Origin: Rubripirellula sp. | GTDB lineage: Bacteria; Planctomycetota; Planctomycetia; Pirellulales; Pirellulaceae | Length of the DNA: 32,997 nucleotides | Assembly (NCBI GenBank): GCA_028823035.1 | Contig: JAPKCI010000051.1 | Span: 1-32,997 of the forward strand | Reading direction: 5' to 3' | In this document: in pieces, positions 16,953 to 25,986 of the stretch | Layout: every line of letters begins with the position of its first letter | Position numbering within the stretch: position 1 is the first letter of the stretch | Position numbers and translations under genes: made by a program | The notes under the pieces: generated by a model | Told to the model about the DNA's origin: nothing | Databases searched by the model: none | Seen by the model: only the letters and a program-made list of their open reading frames with translations

Positions 16953-17969
16953 TCAGTCGAGATCCGGTCGGGTGGTCGTTGCGTATTGCGACGAGTCGTT
17001 GGCCGTTTGAGTCGCGTCGAATTCACCCTCGGACAACACGACCCGATAACCGAGTCGCATCTTATCGCCTGCTTTCAGGACGATCCCGTCGGTCTTGTCA
17101 CCACCTACGAAATGATGAACACCGAATGGGTTGGCAGCAAACAGTCCGTAGGTTCTGACATGCCAGCGACAAGGATACCCGAAACTGCTGGGGTGATCAT
17201 GGATGGTGATTCCCACTGGCTTGCCATCAATGGGTCCCGAGTAATTCACCCATGGAGATTTTTTCCCCCATGCTTCTTTGTTGTGCTTGCCATCGGCACT
17301 GGTGATCAGGCCACCCATCTTGGCATCGACTTTCATCGTGCCTGCGATACGCATTCCAAAAGAGCCTTCCTTGGTGTCGCCGAAGTTGACATCTCCGTTG
17401 GTTGCTTTGAGCAGGCAGTCGCAGTCAATGATTCGGCGGTCACCGGTGTCATGAAAAGTAAAACGCCGCGTGTCGGTCAGGACCAATTTTCCGTCGGGTG
17501 CGAGCCAGTCGTTGTGAGTGGTCAGAACGGCCGAGCCGTCTTTTGAGAGTTCGACCTTTCCATCACGATGCACGATTTTTCCGCAGTGAGCATCATCGAG
17601 CCAGAAATCAATGCCGTTGACGTTGCCATGGGTCAACCACAGGGAACGATGGTGATCGTGATCGTTCCGCTCATGTTGCCCTGCTTTCTTCATGGGAAAG
17701 TCCCGTGTCATGGCCTGCCCTCCCGGTCCCATCAGTGGATAGATAATGGGTTTTCCATTGCTATCAAGCATGTATCCGGCGAACAGATCCTTGCCTTGAA
17801 GGATGTTCCAACCCGTGAGAGTCTTAGTTGCCTCGATTCGGCTTTTTTCCGCAGAAATCGGGGATTCTCCGCGAGCTTTCATCGGGCACAACACTCCAAG
17901 CAGTGCGAAAGAAACGGCGATCGTCCGCGAGACAAGCGAATCAGGAAGAAACGAGGATGGGATCGGCAT
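16953..17969 (-). CDS. Secreted PmoA-type DUF6807 protein
   Basis: The 338-residue protein has an N-terminal hydrophobic export segment (about residues 12-33, ending MKARGES). It belongs to the group annotated as PmoA or DUF6807, widespread in planctomycetes beside sugar oxidoreductases. Distinctive stretches are GKPIIYPLMGPGG, HDHHRSLWLTHGNVNGIDFW (around 103-122, rich in His), WVNYSGPIDGKPVGI and HPSSFGYPCRWHVR. The clustered histidines suggest a metal or carbohydrate site, as an inference. The name PmoA comes from database labels; methane oxidation should not be read into it. It is immediately followed by the SDR gene. It is divergent from the DUF1549 gene, 212 bp away. Confidence 0.85.
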   Translation of the reverse strand: MPIPSSFLPDSLVSRTIAVSFALLGVLCPMKARGESPISAEKSRIEATKTLTGWNILQGKDLFAGYMLDSNGKPIIYPLMGPGGQAMTRDFPMKKAGQHERNDHDHHRSLWLTHGNVNGIDFWLDDAHCGKIVHRDGKVELSKDGSAVLTTHNDWLAPDGKLVLTDTRRFTFHDTGDRRIIDCDCLLKATNGDVNFGDTKEGSFGMRIAGTMKVDAKMGGLITSADGKHNKEAWGKKSPWVNYSGPIDGKPVGITIHDHPSSFGYPCRWHVRTYGLFAANPFGVHHFVGGDKTDGIVLKAGDKMRLGYRVVLSEGEFDATQTANDSSQYATTTRPDLD

Positions 17970-18181
17970 CTGCGAGTCTCAGATAGAAGGGATTCTTACG
18001 GTTGTGCATGGGTACAAATCGGGCCCCCGCGCGTTCTTACCGGGGTTGTAGGTAAGTTCGCCTGCCGAGAGCAGTGTTGATCGACTATCATACTGGCAGC
18101 GGTTCAACTCTGCTGTGTTGCAATGCCCGAACTCCCCTTTTCATAAAGTCGGCCAAAACAGTCGACTTTCAGGAGTATTGA

Positions 18182-20137
18182 ATGACGTCTTCGCGAGCGA
18201 TTCCACCGATGATTCTTTTCCGCTTGGTGGTGATTGGGTTGGTCCTCACGGTCTGCGGACCTGCCACAGCACAACGAGGGAAAACGAAAGCCGCAAAACA
18301 ACCGAAAATCAATCTGCCAGAGAGTGTCCGTCGTCGCTCGAAGGTGGACATGAAGGTGGTGCCAGTCAACCCCAATACACGTAGATCTGTTCAGCGGGCG
18401 GCTGGTGAATTGGATAGTTACGTCGAGTCCAAACTTCTGGATGAGAGCCAACAACCGAATGAACTGGCCAGTGACGAGATTTTCCTTCGTCGGGTCTATC
18501 TGGATGTGGCCGGACGAATACCGACGCTCAAAGAGGCGACCAGTTTTCTTGGTTCAAGTTCTGAGTTGCGTCGCGAGGATCTGATCGACGAACTGCTGAG
18601 CAGTCCCGGCTACGTCAGCAATATGTACAACTTTTGGGCTGACGTCCTGCGTCTGGTCGAGCGTCCCCAGGGCAACATCGTTGCCGATCCGTATTTGGGG
18701 TATGTCAAAGATTCAATTCGCACGAATAAGAGTTACAACCAGTGGGTCTACGAAATGCTCACTGCAGACGGAAAGACGTGGGAAAATCCGGCTGTTGGAT
18801 TTCAGTTGCGGGATGATGGTATGCCGCTGCCGTACGTGGACAATACGATCCGAATCCTGCTTGGAACGCAAATCGGCTGTGCGCAATGCCATGATCACCC
18901 ATTTGACCAGTGGACTCAGTACCAATTTTACGAGTTGGCTGCGTACACGAATGGTATTCGCACCCGTATTCAACGCGGGTCCCCGGGATACACCAAGCAA
19001 AACCCTGCGAACCTGCTTATCAACGAAGCCAGAACCAAGCACGACAAAGGACGCGTGCCTGGTGAGTTCCAGCGGATTGCCCGAGCCAACACGTACAGTG
19101 TCAGCGAAATAAAGAACGCGACGATGCGTCTACCTCACGACTATGCTTACGAGGACGCCAAGCCCAAAGAAGTGGTGAAGTCGGCAGTCCTGTGGGGCGA
19201 GGTGCCAACCAAGGCACGCAATAGTTCACCGCGTGAGCAGTTTGCGGCGTGGGTAACAAGCGACGACAATCCACAGTTTGGAAAGACGATCGCCAATCGT
19301 CTATGGAAACGCTTTCTGGGGATCGGATTGGTTGAACCGATTGACGATTTCCGTGATGAACATCCCTGCGTGAATGAACCGCTGCTTGAATTTCTAAGTG
19401 GTGAGATGGTGCGGAATAATTATGACTTGAAAGAGTTCATTCGCATGATTCTGTACAGTCGAACCTATCAGCGAGAGTCATCTGACTACGAGATTACATC
19501 GGGTGAACCCTACTACTTTCAGGGTCCAACCTTGCGGCGGATGACCTCTGAACAGGTCTGGGATTCTTTCCTGACACTTGCGGTGCACAACCCTTGGCCC
19601 TTCCAACGACCCACCGCCGCTGAGATGGCCCCTGTGTTGAACCTCGATTTTGGGACCGCCACCTACAATTCTGTCAAAAGCAAGTCCGAGCAATTCGCCA
19701 AGACCTACTTCATGGGGCCCTACAAACGATCGCTCAATCAGCACGCTTACCAAGGGAATATCCTCTGCAGGGCGAGCGAGTTGCCATCACCTCTCCCCGC
19801 TGAACACTTTCTCAGACAGTTCGGGCAGGGCGACCGTGAGACCATCAACGGCAGTCAGCAGGATGCGACCGTCCCGCAGATTCTCGCGATGTTCAATGGG
19901 CCGATTACGCATGTCATGCTCGAGGCAGGATCGGCTTTGGTCGATAATGTGGTCGCGATTGACAACACTCGAGAGCGAACGGCGGCAGTTTTCCTGAGTG
20001 TGTTGGGACGCCAACCCACTCCCAGCGACCGGCGGACGGCCGCTGCTGAATTCTCAAAGAACAGCGAAGATGGCAAAGCCTATGGAAACATTGTTTGGGG
20101 GCTGTTGAATACGAGAGAGTTCCTCTTCATTCAATAG
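18182..20137 (+). CDS. DUF1549/DUF1553 secreted protein (PSCyt2/PSD1)
   Basis: The 651-residue protein has a signal peptide (about residues 10-31, VVIGLVLTVCGPATAQ) and then a basic linker. The DUF1549 domain starts near residue 75 (SYVESKLLDE, FLRRVYLDVAGRIPT). It carries a CAQCH motif at C233-C236-H237 followed by DHPFDQW, which can bind c-type haem or a metal. DUF1553 follows (about 370-640), with RLWKRFLGIGLVEPIDDFRD and the LNTREFLFIQ ending. These proteins are typical of planctomycetes and nearly always travel with a DUF1501 gene, as here. Their biochemical role is not established. AGGAG lies eight bases before ATG 18182. Confidence 0.93.
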   Translation: MTSSRAIPPMILFRLVVIGLVLTVCGPATAQRGKTKAAKQPKINLPESVRRRSKVDMKVVPVNPNTRRSVQRAAGELDSYVESKLLDESQQPNELASDEIFLRRVYLDVAGRIPTLKEATSFLGSSSELRREDLIDELLSSPGYVSNMYNFWADVLRLVERPQGNIVADPYLGYVKDSIRTNKSYNQWVYEMLTADGKTWENPAVGFQLRDDGMPLPYVDNTIRILLGTQIGCAQCHDHPFDQWTQYQFYELAAYTNGIRTRIQRGSPGYTKQNPANLLINEARTKHDKGRVPGEFQRIARANTYSVSEIKNATMRLPHDYAYEDAKPKEVVKSAVLWGEVPTKARNSSPREQFAAWVTSDDNPQFGKTIANRLWKRFLGIGLVEPIDDFRDEHPCVNEPLLEFLSGEMVRNNYDLKEFIRMILYSRTYQRESSDYEITSGEPYYFQGPTLRRMTSEQVWDSFLTLAVHNPWPFQRPTAAEMAPVLNLDFGTATYNSVKSKSEQFAKTYFMGPYKRSLNQHAYQGNILCRASELPSPLPAEHFLRQFGQGDRETINGSQQDATVPQILAMFNGPITHVMLEAGSALVDNVVAIDNTRERTAAVFLSVLGRQPTPSDRRTAAAEFSKNSEDGKAYGNIVWGLLNTREFLFIQ

Positions 20138-20239
20138 CCAAGCCCAGCAACTTTCACAGTTGCACTCTACGACTGATACAAAAACGCCTGTCAGGCAGAA
20201 CGAAACACAACGCGCCCCGGTCACCCTAGAGATACAAGA

Positions 20240-21526
20240 ATGTCCCGACCAGATTTCACTCCCGAACACCGCCGTGATTTCATGAAGACGATCGCCAAGC
20301 AAACGCTAGGCGTGTCCTTTGCTGGGACCGTAGCGTCTCAGGGGCTGTTTGGCGAAGCTCAGGCCGCAGCTGTTACGGGTAAGGCTAAGCATATTATCTA
20401 TCTGTTCATGGACGGCGCCATGACCCATTTGGACACGTTTGATCCCAAGGTGGGTGTCGAGGAAGCAGGCGAGACGAAGCCCATTCAAACCAGAGTACCT
20501 GGCATGCAGTTCGGGGATCGTTTCCCAAAACTGTCGTACCTTGCCAATGCGATCGCTGTGGTTCGGTCTCTGAGTACAGAGACAGGAGCTCACGATAAGG
20601 GTAAGTACCTGATGCGTACTTCCTACAAGCAAATCAACAGTATCCAGCATCCAGCCATGGGAGCATGGATGGTTTCAGAAGCGGGGCGAATCAACAAAGA
20701 AATGCCCGGCAATTATGTAATTGGCGGCAACAATCGACATCCGGGGGCAGGATTCCTACCTCCATCACTGTCGCCCGTTCCCATTGCTAACGCTGGAACC
20801 GGGCTTCAGAACACCAAGTTACCAAAGTATCTGTCTCCCGAATTGTTCAATCGGCGCTTGAGTCTGGCCAGTAAGTTCGATCAGGGGTTCCAGAGTAAAC
20901 GGGCCAATACCCAAATTGAATCTTACAACCAGCTTTATAGTGAGGCTCGCCGCCTGCTCGGTAGCGAACACCTGAAGGTGTTCGATATTAAAGAAGAACC
21001 ACAGGCCATCAAGGAAGCTTATGGCAGCAACCAGCTTGGACAAGCCTGTCTGTTGGCGCGTCGCTTGGTCCAAGGTGGTGCCCGCTTCATCGAGGTCAAT
21101 TATGGTGGGTGGGACATGCACCAAGATCTGTACACAAAGCTTGATGAGCGTGCTGCGAACCTTGACAATGCAGTGGGAAATCTGCTGCGGGATCTTCACA
21201 GCAAAGGTCTATTGGATGAGACCCTTGTGGTGTTGACGACGGAGTTTGGGCGGAAGCCAAAGATGAACGTCAATGGTGGTCGGGATCACCACCCCGGAGC
21301 ATTCAGTAGCTTGTTGATGGGTGCCGGAATCAAGGGTGGTCAGGTCTATGGAGAGTCCGACAAACAAGGATTCTCGGTCGCCAAGGATCACGTTTCGGTA
21401 TCGGACTTTAACAAGACGATCGCTGCAGCGGCTGGTTTGCCGTTGGAAGAAGAGCGTTTTGCACCCAATGGACGGCCATTCAAAATCGGTGGGAATGGTG
21501 ACCCTGTTGCGGCACTGCTCGCCTGA
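20240..21526 (+). CDS. DUF1501 protein with Tat signal
   Basis: The 428-residue product begins with a twin-arginine signal (RRDFMK at about 11-16, then a hydrophobic stretch and AQAAAV). So it is exported folded. Family blocks include KHIIYLFMDGAMTHLDTFDPK, AMGAWMVSEAG, GARFIEVNYGGWDMHQD (near 278-294) and LVVLTTEFGRKP (about 335-346) with GRDHHPGAFSSLLMG. The fold is of the alkaline phosphatase/sulfatase superfamily type, but the substrate is unknown. It lies 102 bp after the DUF1549/1553 gene, its usual partner, and is probably co-transcribed. Confidence 0.94.
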   Translation: MSRPDFTPEHRRDFMKTIAKQTLGVSFAGTVASQGLFGEAQAAAVTGKAKHIIYLFMDGAMTHLDTFDPKVGVEEAGETKPIQTRVPGMQFGDRFPKLSYLANAIAVVRSLSTETGAHDKGKYLMRTSYKQINSIQHPAMGAWMVSEAGRINKEMPGNYVIGGNNRHPGAGFLPPSLSPVPIANAGTGLQNTKLPKYLSPELFNRRLSLASKFDQGFQSKRANTQIESYNQLYSEARRLLGSEHLKVFDIKEEPQAIKEAYGSNQLGQACLLARRLVQGGARFIEVNYGGWDMHQDLYTKLDERAANLDNAVGNLLRDLHSKGLLDETLVVLTTEFGRKPKMNVNGGRDHHPGAFSSLLMGAGIKGGQVYGESDKQGFSVAKDHVSVSDFNKTIAAAAGLPLEEERFAPNGRPFKIGGNGDPVAALLA

Positions 21527-21934
21527 TTGCCCGCTTGATCGCTGTCAGAAAGACCGGCGGTCACGTCGCCCCTGATCTGTCGTATTGCTGATCTGTCGTA
21601 TTGCTGATCTGTCGTATTGCTGATCTGTCGCCCCTGATTCAGCTGCATTGCTCCCCCTCGTATCCACGGTGTTGCGGCGGTTTTGTGTGCCGTTGCGGAT
21701 GCCGCTGGCAACCGAAATTCGCACCCTGCTGTTTGCGGATCGCTTTCCTTTTCCGAACATCATTACGAAACGCAGAGCCGGAGCGGCTAGAATGAATTCC
21801 TCGCGGGATCGTGTCCGTGCCTGCCTTACGTCGCACCCGCTTCAGGTGCGGTTCTTACGATGTAGACCATTTTTTCGTTGGCAGGTGGTGCGCAGATCCC
21901 TATTTCGATTGAACTGGAAAGAGCAAAGAGACAG
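21527..21934. other. Intergenic stretch holding a 16-bp tandem repeat
   Basis: About 400 bp between DUF1501 and the SUMF1-like gene. Overlapping short frames on both strands look like noise. The 16-bp array at 21572-21630 is the only distinct structure. Confidence 0.5.
21572..21630. repeat. 16-bp tandem repeat, 3.7 copies
   Basis: Three exact copies of ctgatctgtcgtattg start at 21572, 21588 and 21604. A partial copy starts at 21620. The array is bracketed by gtcgcccctgat on both sides, as if the array had expanded within that word. It has no spacers, so it is not a CRISPR. It sits 45 bp after the DUF1501 stop. Confidence 0.9.
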
Positions 21935-23026
21935 ATGACTTTGAGCAGTTACCGAGTACGTGTCTTGGCAGGATCGTTGATTTTTTTCACCACGGTTGGA
22001 ATGGTGGTTGTCCGGGTGCTGGCGGACGATGCGACGCGCCGCAGACCCGAGCTGATTGTACCTGTGCCGGATGCTGTGGCAGCGTCTGCAGCAGACATGA
22101 AGGCTTATGCGGACCCGCTTGAACACACGGATCTGGAAATCGCCATGGTTCCCATTCCCGGTGGCAAATTCATGATGGGCAGTTCTGAGCATGAAGCACA
22201 TCGCAATGAAGACGAGGGCGCTGTTCGGGAAGTCGAGATCAGTCCGTTCTGGATGGGAAAGTTTGAAATCACTTGGGATCAGTATGACGCTTGGAGAGAA
22301 AACATTGACCAGCTTCGCCGCAAGTTGCTGTCCATCAAGGTGGGGCCCCGTGATCTGGTTGTCGATGGCGTATCCAAGCCGACCGAAGAGTACACCGACA
22401 TGAGCTTCGGAATGGGCAAGGGAGATTATCCTGCGATTTGCATGACCCAGCACGCCGCCAGAGTGTTCTGCCAATGGCTGTCAGTAAAAACTGGTCGGTA
22501 CTATCGCCTGCCAACCGAAGCCGAGTGGGAGTACGCTTGCCGCGGCGGAACAGCCACCGCCTATTCGTTTGGCGATGACACCGCCGATATCGATGAGTAC
22601 GCATGGTACTTCGACAACAGCGATGATACCTATCAACGTGTCGGCAAAAAAAAGCCCAATCCCTGGGGACTTCATGACATGCACGGTAATGTCGCTGAAT
22701 GGGTCCTGGATCAATACGACGCGGCTTACTACGGCCGGGACGGAAACACGCTTGATCCCCTGAATGTCCCCACCAAGATCTACCCTCGCGTTGTACGGGG
22801 TGGCGGCTGGGATGATGATCCCGAGATGCTTCGTTCAGCGGTCCGTGAAGGATCCAGTGATGAGTGGAAGGATCAGGATCCACAGATTCCTCGTAGCATT
22901 TGGTATCATACAGATGCGTTGGGCGTTGGTTTTCGGGTGGTTCGACCCCTGACAGAACCATCGGATGAGCAAAAGGCTGCCAAGTGGGACAAAGCAGCCC
23001 CCGAGCAAAAGGATCCCGAAGAGTGA
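21935..23026 (+). CDS. SUMF1/FGE-fold protein, exported, non-canonical
   Basis: The 363-residue protein from ATG 21935 has an N-terminal hydrophobic segment (about 8-30) as signal peptide or anchor. The formylglycine-generating-enzyme sulfatase fold follows: MVPIPGGKFMMGSSE, PFWMGKFEITWDQY, YRLPTEAEWEYACRGG, NPWGLHDMHGNVAEWVLDQY, RVVRGGGWDDD, and the terminal GVGFRVVRP. True formylglycine-generating enzymes carry a CYRYRC pair after the RGG block. Here the equivalent stretch reads EMLRSAVREG with no cysteine. It is thus unlikely to activate the sulfatase in this window and more likely a binding or structural member of the fold. An in-frame TTG extension to 21878 has no support. Confidence 0.88.
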   Translation: MTLSSYRVRVLAGSLIFFTTVGMVVVRVLADDATRRRPELIVPVPDAVAASAADMKAYADPLEHTDLEIAMVPIPGGKFMMGSSEHEAHRNEDEGAVREVEISPFWMGKFEITWDQYDAWRENIDQLRRKLLSIKVGPRDLVVDGVSKPTEEYTDMSFGMGKGDYPAICMTQHAARVFCQWLSVKTGRYYRLPTEAEWEYACRGGTATAYSFGDDTADIDEYAWYFDNSDDTYQRVGKKKPNPWGLHDMHGNVAEWVLDQYDAAYYGRDGNTLDPLNVPTKIYPRVVRGGGWDDDPEMLRSAVREGSSDEWKDQDPQIPRSIWYHTDALGVGFRVVRPLTEPSDEQKAAKWDKAAPEQKDPEE

Positions 23027-23128
23027 CTCGCTGGTGGCGGCTTGTCACGAATCAAACCACCGAGTACTTCAGCAGGATGACCTGCCGGCCCCCCGCCTTT
23101 CATTTCCTCCCACCCTGAGAAGTAAGCC

Positions 23129-24496
23129 ATGAACCAAGAGCAGACCCCTTCGCGTCGTCAATTTCTGAAACAGACGGGCAGTGTTGCTGCGGCGACCACT
23201 TTGGTGTCATCCGCACCTCAGGTGCATGCGGCGGAAGACAATACGATTCGAGTGGTTCTAATTGGATGTGGTGGTCGTGGTACCGGTGCTGCTCTCAACG
23301 CGTTGCAGGTGCAAAACGGACCACATCTAGTGGGATTGGCGGATGTTTTTGAAAAGAGTCTTAATAGTACGTACGCATCGCTTTCGGGCCACAACAAAGT
23401 TGGATCGAGAGTGGATGTGCCCGAAGAGAACAAGTTCATTGGTTTTGACGCCTACAAGAAGGCGATGGATTTGTTGAAGCCGGGTGATGTCGTGATTCTT
23501 GCGACACCACCTGCGTTTCGCTGGGTGCACTATAAGTACGCGATCGAGAAGGGCCTGAATGTTTTCATGGAAAAGCCTGTCACGGTTGATGGGCCTACCT
23601 CGGCGAGAATGCTGGAATTGAACAAGACGGCCATACAGAAAAACCTGAAGGTTGCGGTTGGTTTGATGTGCCGTCATTGCAAGGCCAGGCAGGAACTGTT
23701 TGACCGTATTCAGAACGGTGAAATTGGTGATTTGACAATGTTGCGAGCCTATCGCATGGCTGGTCCGACTGGATCTGCGGCCGCACCTCCCAACGATGGC
23801 AGGTACAGCGAGTTGCAATATCAGATCAAGAATTTTCACGGTTTCCTCTGGCTTAGTGGCGGTGCAGTCAGCGATTTCCTGATTCACAACATTGACGAAT
23901 CGTGTTGGATGAAGAACGAGTGGCCAGTCAAGGTCATTGGCATGGGAGGACGTCACTATCGTGGTGACAGTGTCGACCAGAATTTCGACACGTACTCGAT
24001 GGAGTACACCTTCGCAGATGGGACCAAGCTGTTTGTCGATGGCCGAACGATGCCTGGTTGCAAGCGTGAATTCGCGAGCTTTGCCCACGGAACGAAGGGA
24101 TTGGGAGTGATTTCCAGCGCGTCACATACTCCCGCGAAGTGCAAGATCTATGACGGTCACAACATGGACAAGGAGCGTTTGAAATGGTCGTATCCTCAGC
24201 CTGAATTGAACCCCTACCAGTTGGAATGGAATGACCTGATCACAGCGATTCGCGAGGACACGATTTACAACGAGGTCGAGCGAGGCGTGATGGCCAGCGC
24301 GGTGACATCGATGGGACGCATGGCCACCCATACCGGTCAGGAAATCACGCTTGATCAGTTTCTGAGCCACGATCACGAGTTTGCACCGGGGATTGAGCAG
24401 TTGACCCTTGATTCACCCGCTCCGTTGCAGGCAGATGAGAATGGTCGCTACAGCGTCCCCATGCCGGGTTTGGTCAAGAACCGCGAGTATCTGTAA
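23129..24496 (+). CDS. Gfo/Idh/MocA-type oxidoreductase with Tat signal
   Basis: The 455-residue product begins with a twin-arginine signal (SRRQFLK at 8-14, hydrophobic stretch, QVHAAED), so it carries its cofactor out folded. The NAD(P)-binding motif is VVLIGCGGRGTGA at about 42-54. EKPVTVDG near 150 is the family hallmark containing the catalytic Lys. HNIDESCWM and ELNPYQLEWNDLI lie further on. Such exported Gfo/Idh/MocA proteins are expanded in planctomycetes and act on sugars or sugar acids; the exact substrate is unknown. It follows the SUMF1-like gene by 102 bp on the same strand and closes the run of + genes from 18.2 kb. Confidence 0.94.
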   Translation: MNQEQTPSRRQFLKQTGSVAAATTLVSSAPQVHAAEDNTIRVVLIGCGGRGTGAALNALQVQNGPHLVGLADVFEKSLNSTYASLSGHNKVGSRVDVPEENKFIGFDAYKKAMDLLKPGDVVILATPPAFRWVHYKYAIEKGLNVFMEKPVTVDGPTSARMLELNKTAIQKNLKVAVGLMCRHCKARQELFDRIQNGEIGDLTMLRAYRMAGPTGSAAAPPNDGRYSELQYQIKNFHGFLWLSGGAVSDFLIHNIDESCWMKNEWPVKVIGMGGRHYRGDSVDQNFDTYSMEYTFADGTKLFVDGRTMPGCKREFASFAHGTKGLGVISSASHTPAKCKIYDGHNMDKERLKWSYPQPELNPYQLEWNDLITAIREDTIYNEVERGVMASAVTSMGRMATHTGQEITLDQFLSHDHEFAPGIEQLTLDSPAPLQADENGRYSVPMPGLVKNREYL

Positions 24497-24546
24497 CCCA
24501 GTTGTGACGGTTGGTTTGACATCGTGCCCCGATCAGTTTTGATCCA

Positions 24547-25821
24547 TCAATCCTGATCGATGGTTTTGATTCGTGAGATGGCTTCCTCTGCCCAGGGGCT
24601 ATCTGGCGCGAGTTGCAGAAACCTGTGCCAGTGGTGTCGGGATTCAATTTCTCTTCCGGCATTGTCGAGGACGCGGGCCAGATTGTAATGAACGTCGGCG
24701 TAGTCCTCGTACAGTGACAATGCGCCTCGGAAGGCAGCGATCGCCAAATCGAACTGGCAGGTTTCAACCAACACGCAGCCCAAACTGGCGCGGGCTTCCA
24801 CATAGTCGGGATCGAGTTCGATCGCAGAGTAGTAACGTTCTCTCGCAGCAATCACCTCATCAATCCGATAGAGTAATTCACCCAGCTGGAAGTGAATGTC
24901 GGCCCGAGGTCCATCACGCGCCAAGATTGCGTGGTAGCAATCAATCGCTGTTTCCAGATCGCCATCGTCTTCTGACTGATAAGCTGCTGCCAATAGTTCG
25001 TCAGATTCCGACGCCATGTTATCGATACTGGGAGTTGAATCTTCCGAGTTATCCCAAATCGTCAGCACACTGCGGGTTTCCTGGATCGACTCGTCAGCTG
25101 GCTTGTCCAATGCATCGAAGTCGAAACGCAATTGACCGCCGGGTTCCAGGAGCCCCTCACCTTGCCGCAGCAGAACCTGTTTTCCCTCCACCAGAATTGA
25201 CAGTTGATCCAGAGGACGCTGAATATCTGGCAGGACTTCCAGTAATTCGACCAAACGCTGTTCAATGGCCTTGGGGCTTGCCCCCGCTGCGATCCACTGG
25301 GCGAGCCTGCGGGCGGTTGTCACTTCCTGAAAGTCAAAATAGGGAAGATTGTGAAGGGTGCGGACCGGTGTGATCAGGCCGCGTCGATGCCAGCGACGGA
25401 TCACCCGAACGGAAACCCCAAGCAGGTGCGCGAGCATTGCGGGGGTATGGTAGCGGCGAATCGACTGTTCCACGTCGACCAGCCCTAGCCTCTGCCACAA
25501 TTCGGTTTCGTGAAGAATTTCGACCTCGCCCGCCGCGGCAGCCTCGCGTAACCGCTGGCCGAGCAGTTGGTCCTGTGGAATGGGGGGTTCTTCGGCACCG
25601 ATCACCACCCAGTCGATCGGCTCTGTCACTGCATCGACGACAATGGCTTGATAAGACCGCAGCACATTGGCCGCTTCTCGCTTATTCATGCCACCAAATC
25701 GTCCCACCAAAGCGACCCGCTTTTGATGCACTTCGCTACCCGGCGCTGGTTCCAAATCACGCATTTCGTTCTCGGAATCATCCTTTTCCAGATCGTCGAT
25801 TGTGTCAAAGGGAGTGCTCAA
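24547..25821 (-). CDS. BRCT-like / MerR-type HTH / TPR fusion protein
   Basis: The 424-residue cytoplasmic protein appears to have three parts. Residues 34-80 (KRVALVGRFGGMNKREAANV, WVVIGAEEP) resemble a BRCT domain such as that of DNA ligase LigA. Residues 122-190 (RYHTPAMLAHLLGVSVRVIR, RWHRRGLITPV, FDFQEVTTARRLAQWIAAG) are a MerR-type winged helix. After an acidic linker, residues 273-420 hold about four TPR units (AYQSEDDGDLETAIDCYHAI and so on). The start is TTG 25821 with AGGAT seven bases before. It is probably a regulator or nucleic-acid-linked scaffold; no target is evident. It converges on the Gfo/Idh gene. It is divergent from rnpB, 165 bp away. Confidence 0.8.
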   Translation of the reverse strand: MSTPFDTIDDLEKDDSENEMRDLEPAPGSEVHQKRVALVGRFGGMNKREAANVLRSYQAIVVDAVTEPIDWVVIGAEEPPIPQDQLLGQRLREAAAAGEVEILHETELWQRLGLVDVEQSIRRYHTPAMLAHLLGVSVRVIRRWHRRGLITPVRTLHNLPYFDFQEVTTARRLAQWIAAGASPKAIEQRLVELLEVLPDIQRPLDQLSILVEGKQVLLRQGEGLLEPGGQLRFDFDALDKPADESIQETRSVLTIWDNSEDSTPSIDNMASESDELLAAAYQSEDDGDLETAIDCYHAILARDGPRADIHFQLGELLYRIDEVIAARERYYSAIELDPDYVEARASLGCVLVETCQFDLAIAAFRGALSLYEDYADVHYNLARVLDNAGREIESRHHWHRFLQLAPDSPWAEEAISRIKTIDQD

Positions 25822-25949
25822 CGGAGTGATCCTGTATCACGGAAGGGACTGCCCCATTATCCAGATTGTTCGATGGGGAACGAGTGACCGTGGGGAAAGA
25901 ATTTAACAAGATTTAAAACATCCTCCGGTAGGAAAGTCGATTTCGAACC

Positions 25950-25978
25950 TTGTCGTCAGGCCATGAGTCGATCATTCT
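25950..25978 (+). promoter_or_regulatory. Candidate promoter of rnpB
   Basis: TTGTCG at 25950-25955 and CATTCT at 25973-25978 are spaced by 17 bases, eight bases before the inferred 5' end of RNase P RNA. The -10 match is only three of six, so this rests mainly on position. Confidence 0.35.
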
Positions 25979-25986
25979 GGTGGTAG

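Noticed and set aside
16953-17969. Methane monooxygenase subunit from the PmoA label
   Set aside because: The DUF6807 group only carries that name in databases; the protein is a soluble exported one and no other methane oxidation gene is present.
21572-21630. CRISPR-like array
   Set aside because: Units are directly adjacent with no spacers, and no cas gene is present.
21935-23026. Reading this gene as the sulfatase-activating enzyme
   Set aside because: The cysteine pair needed for formylglycine generation is missing from the expected place.
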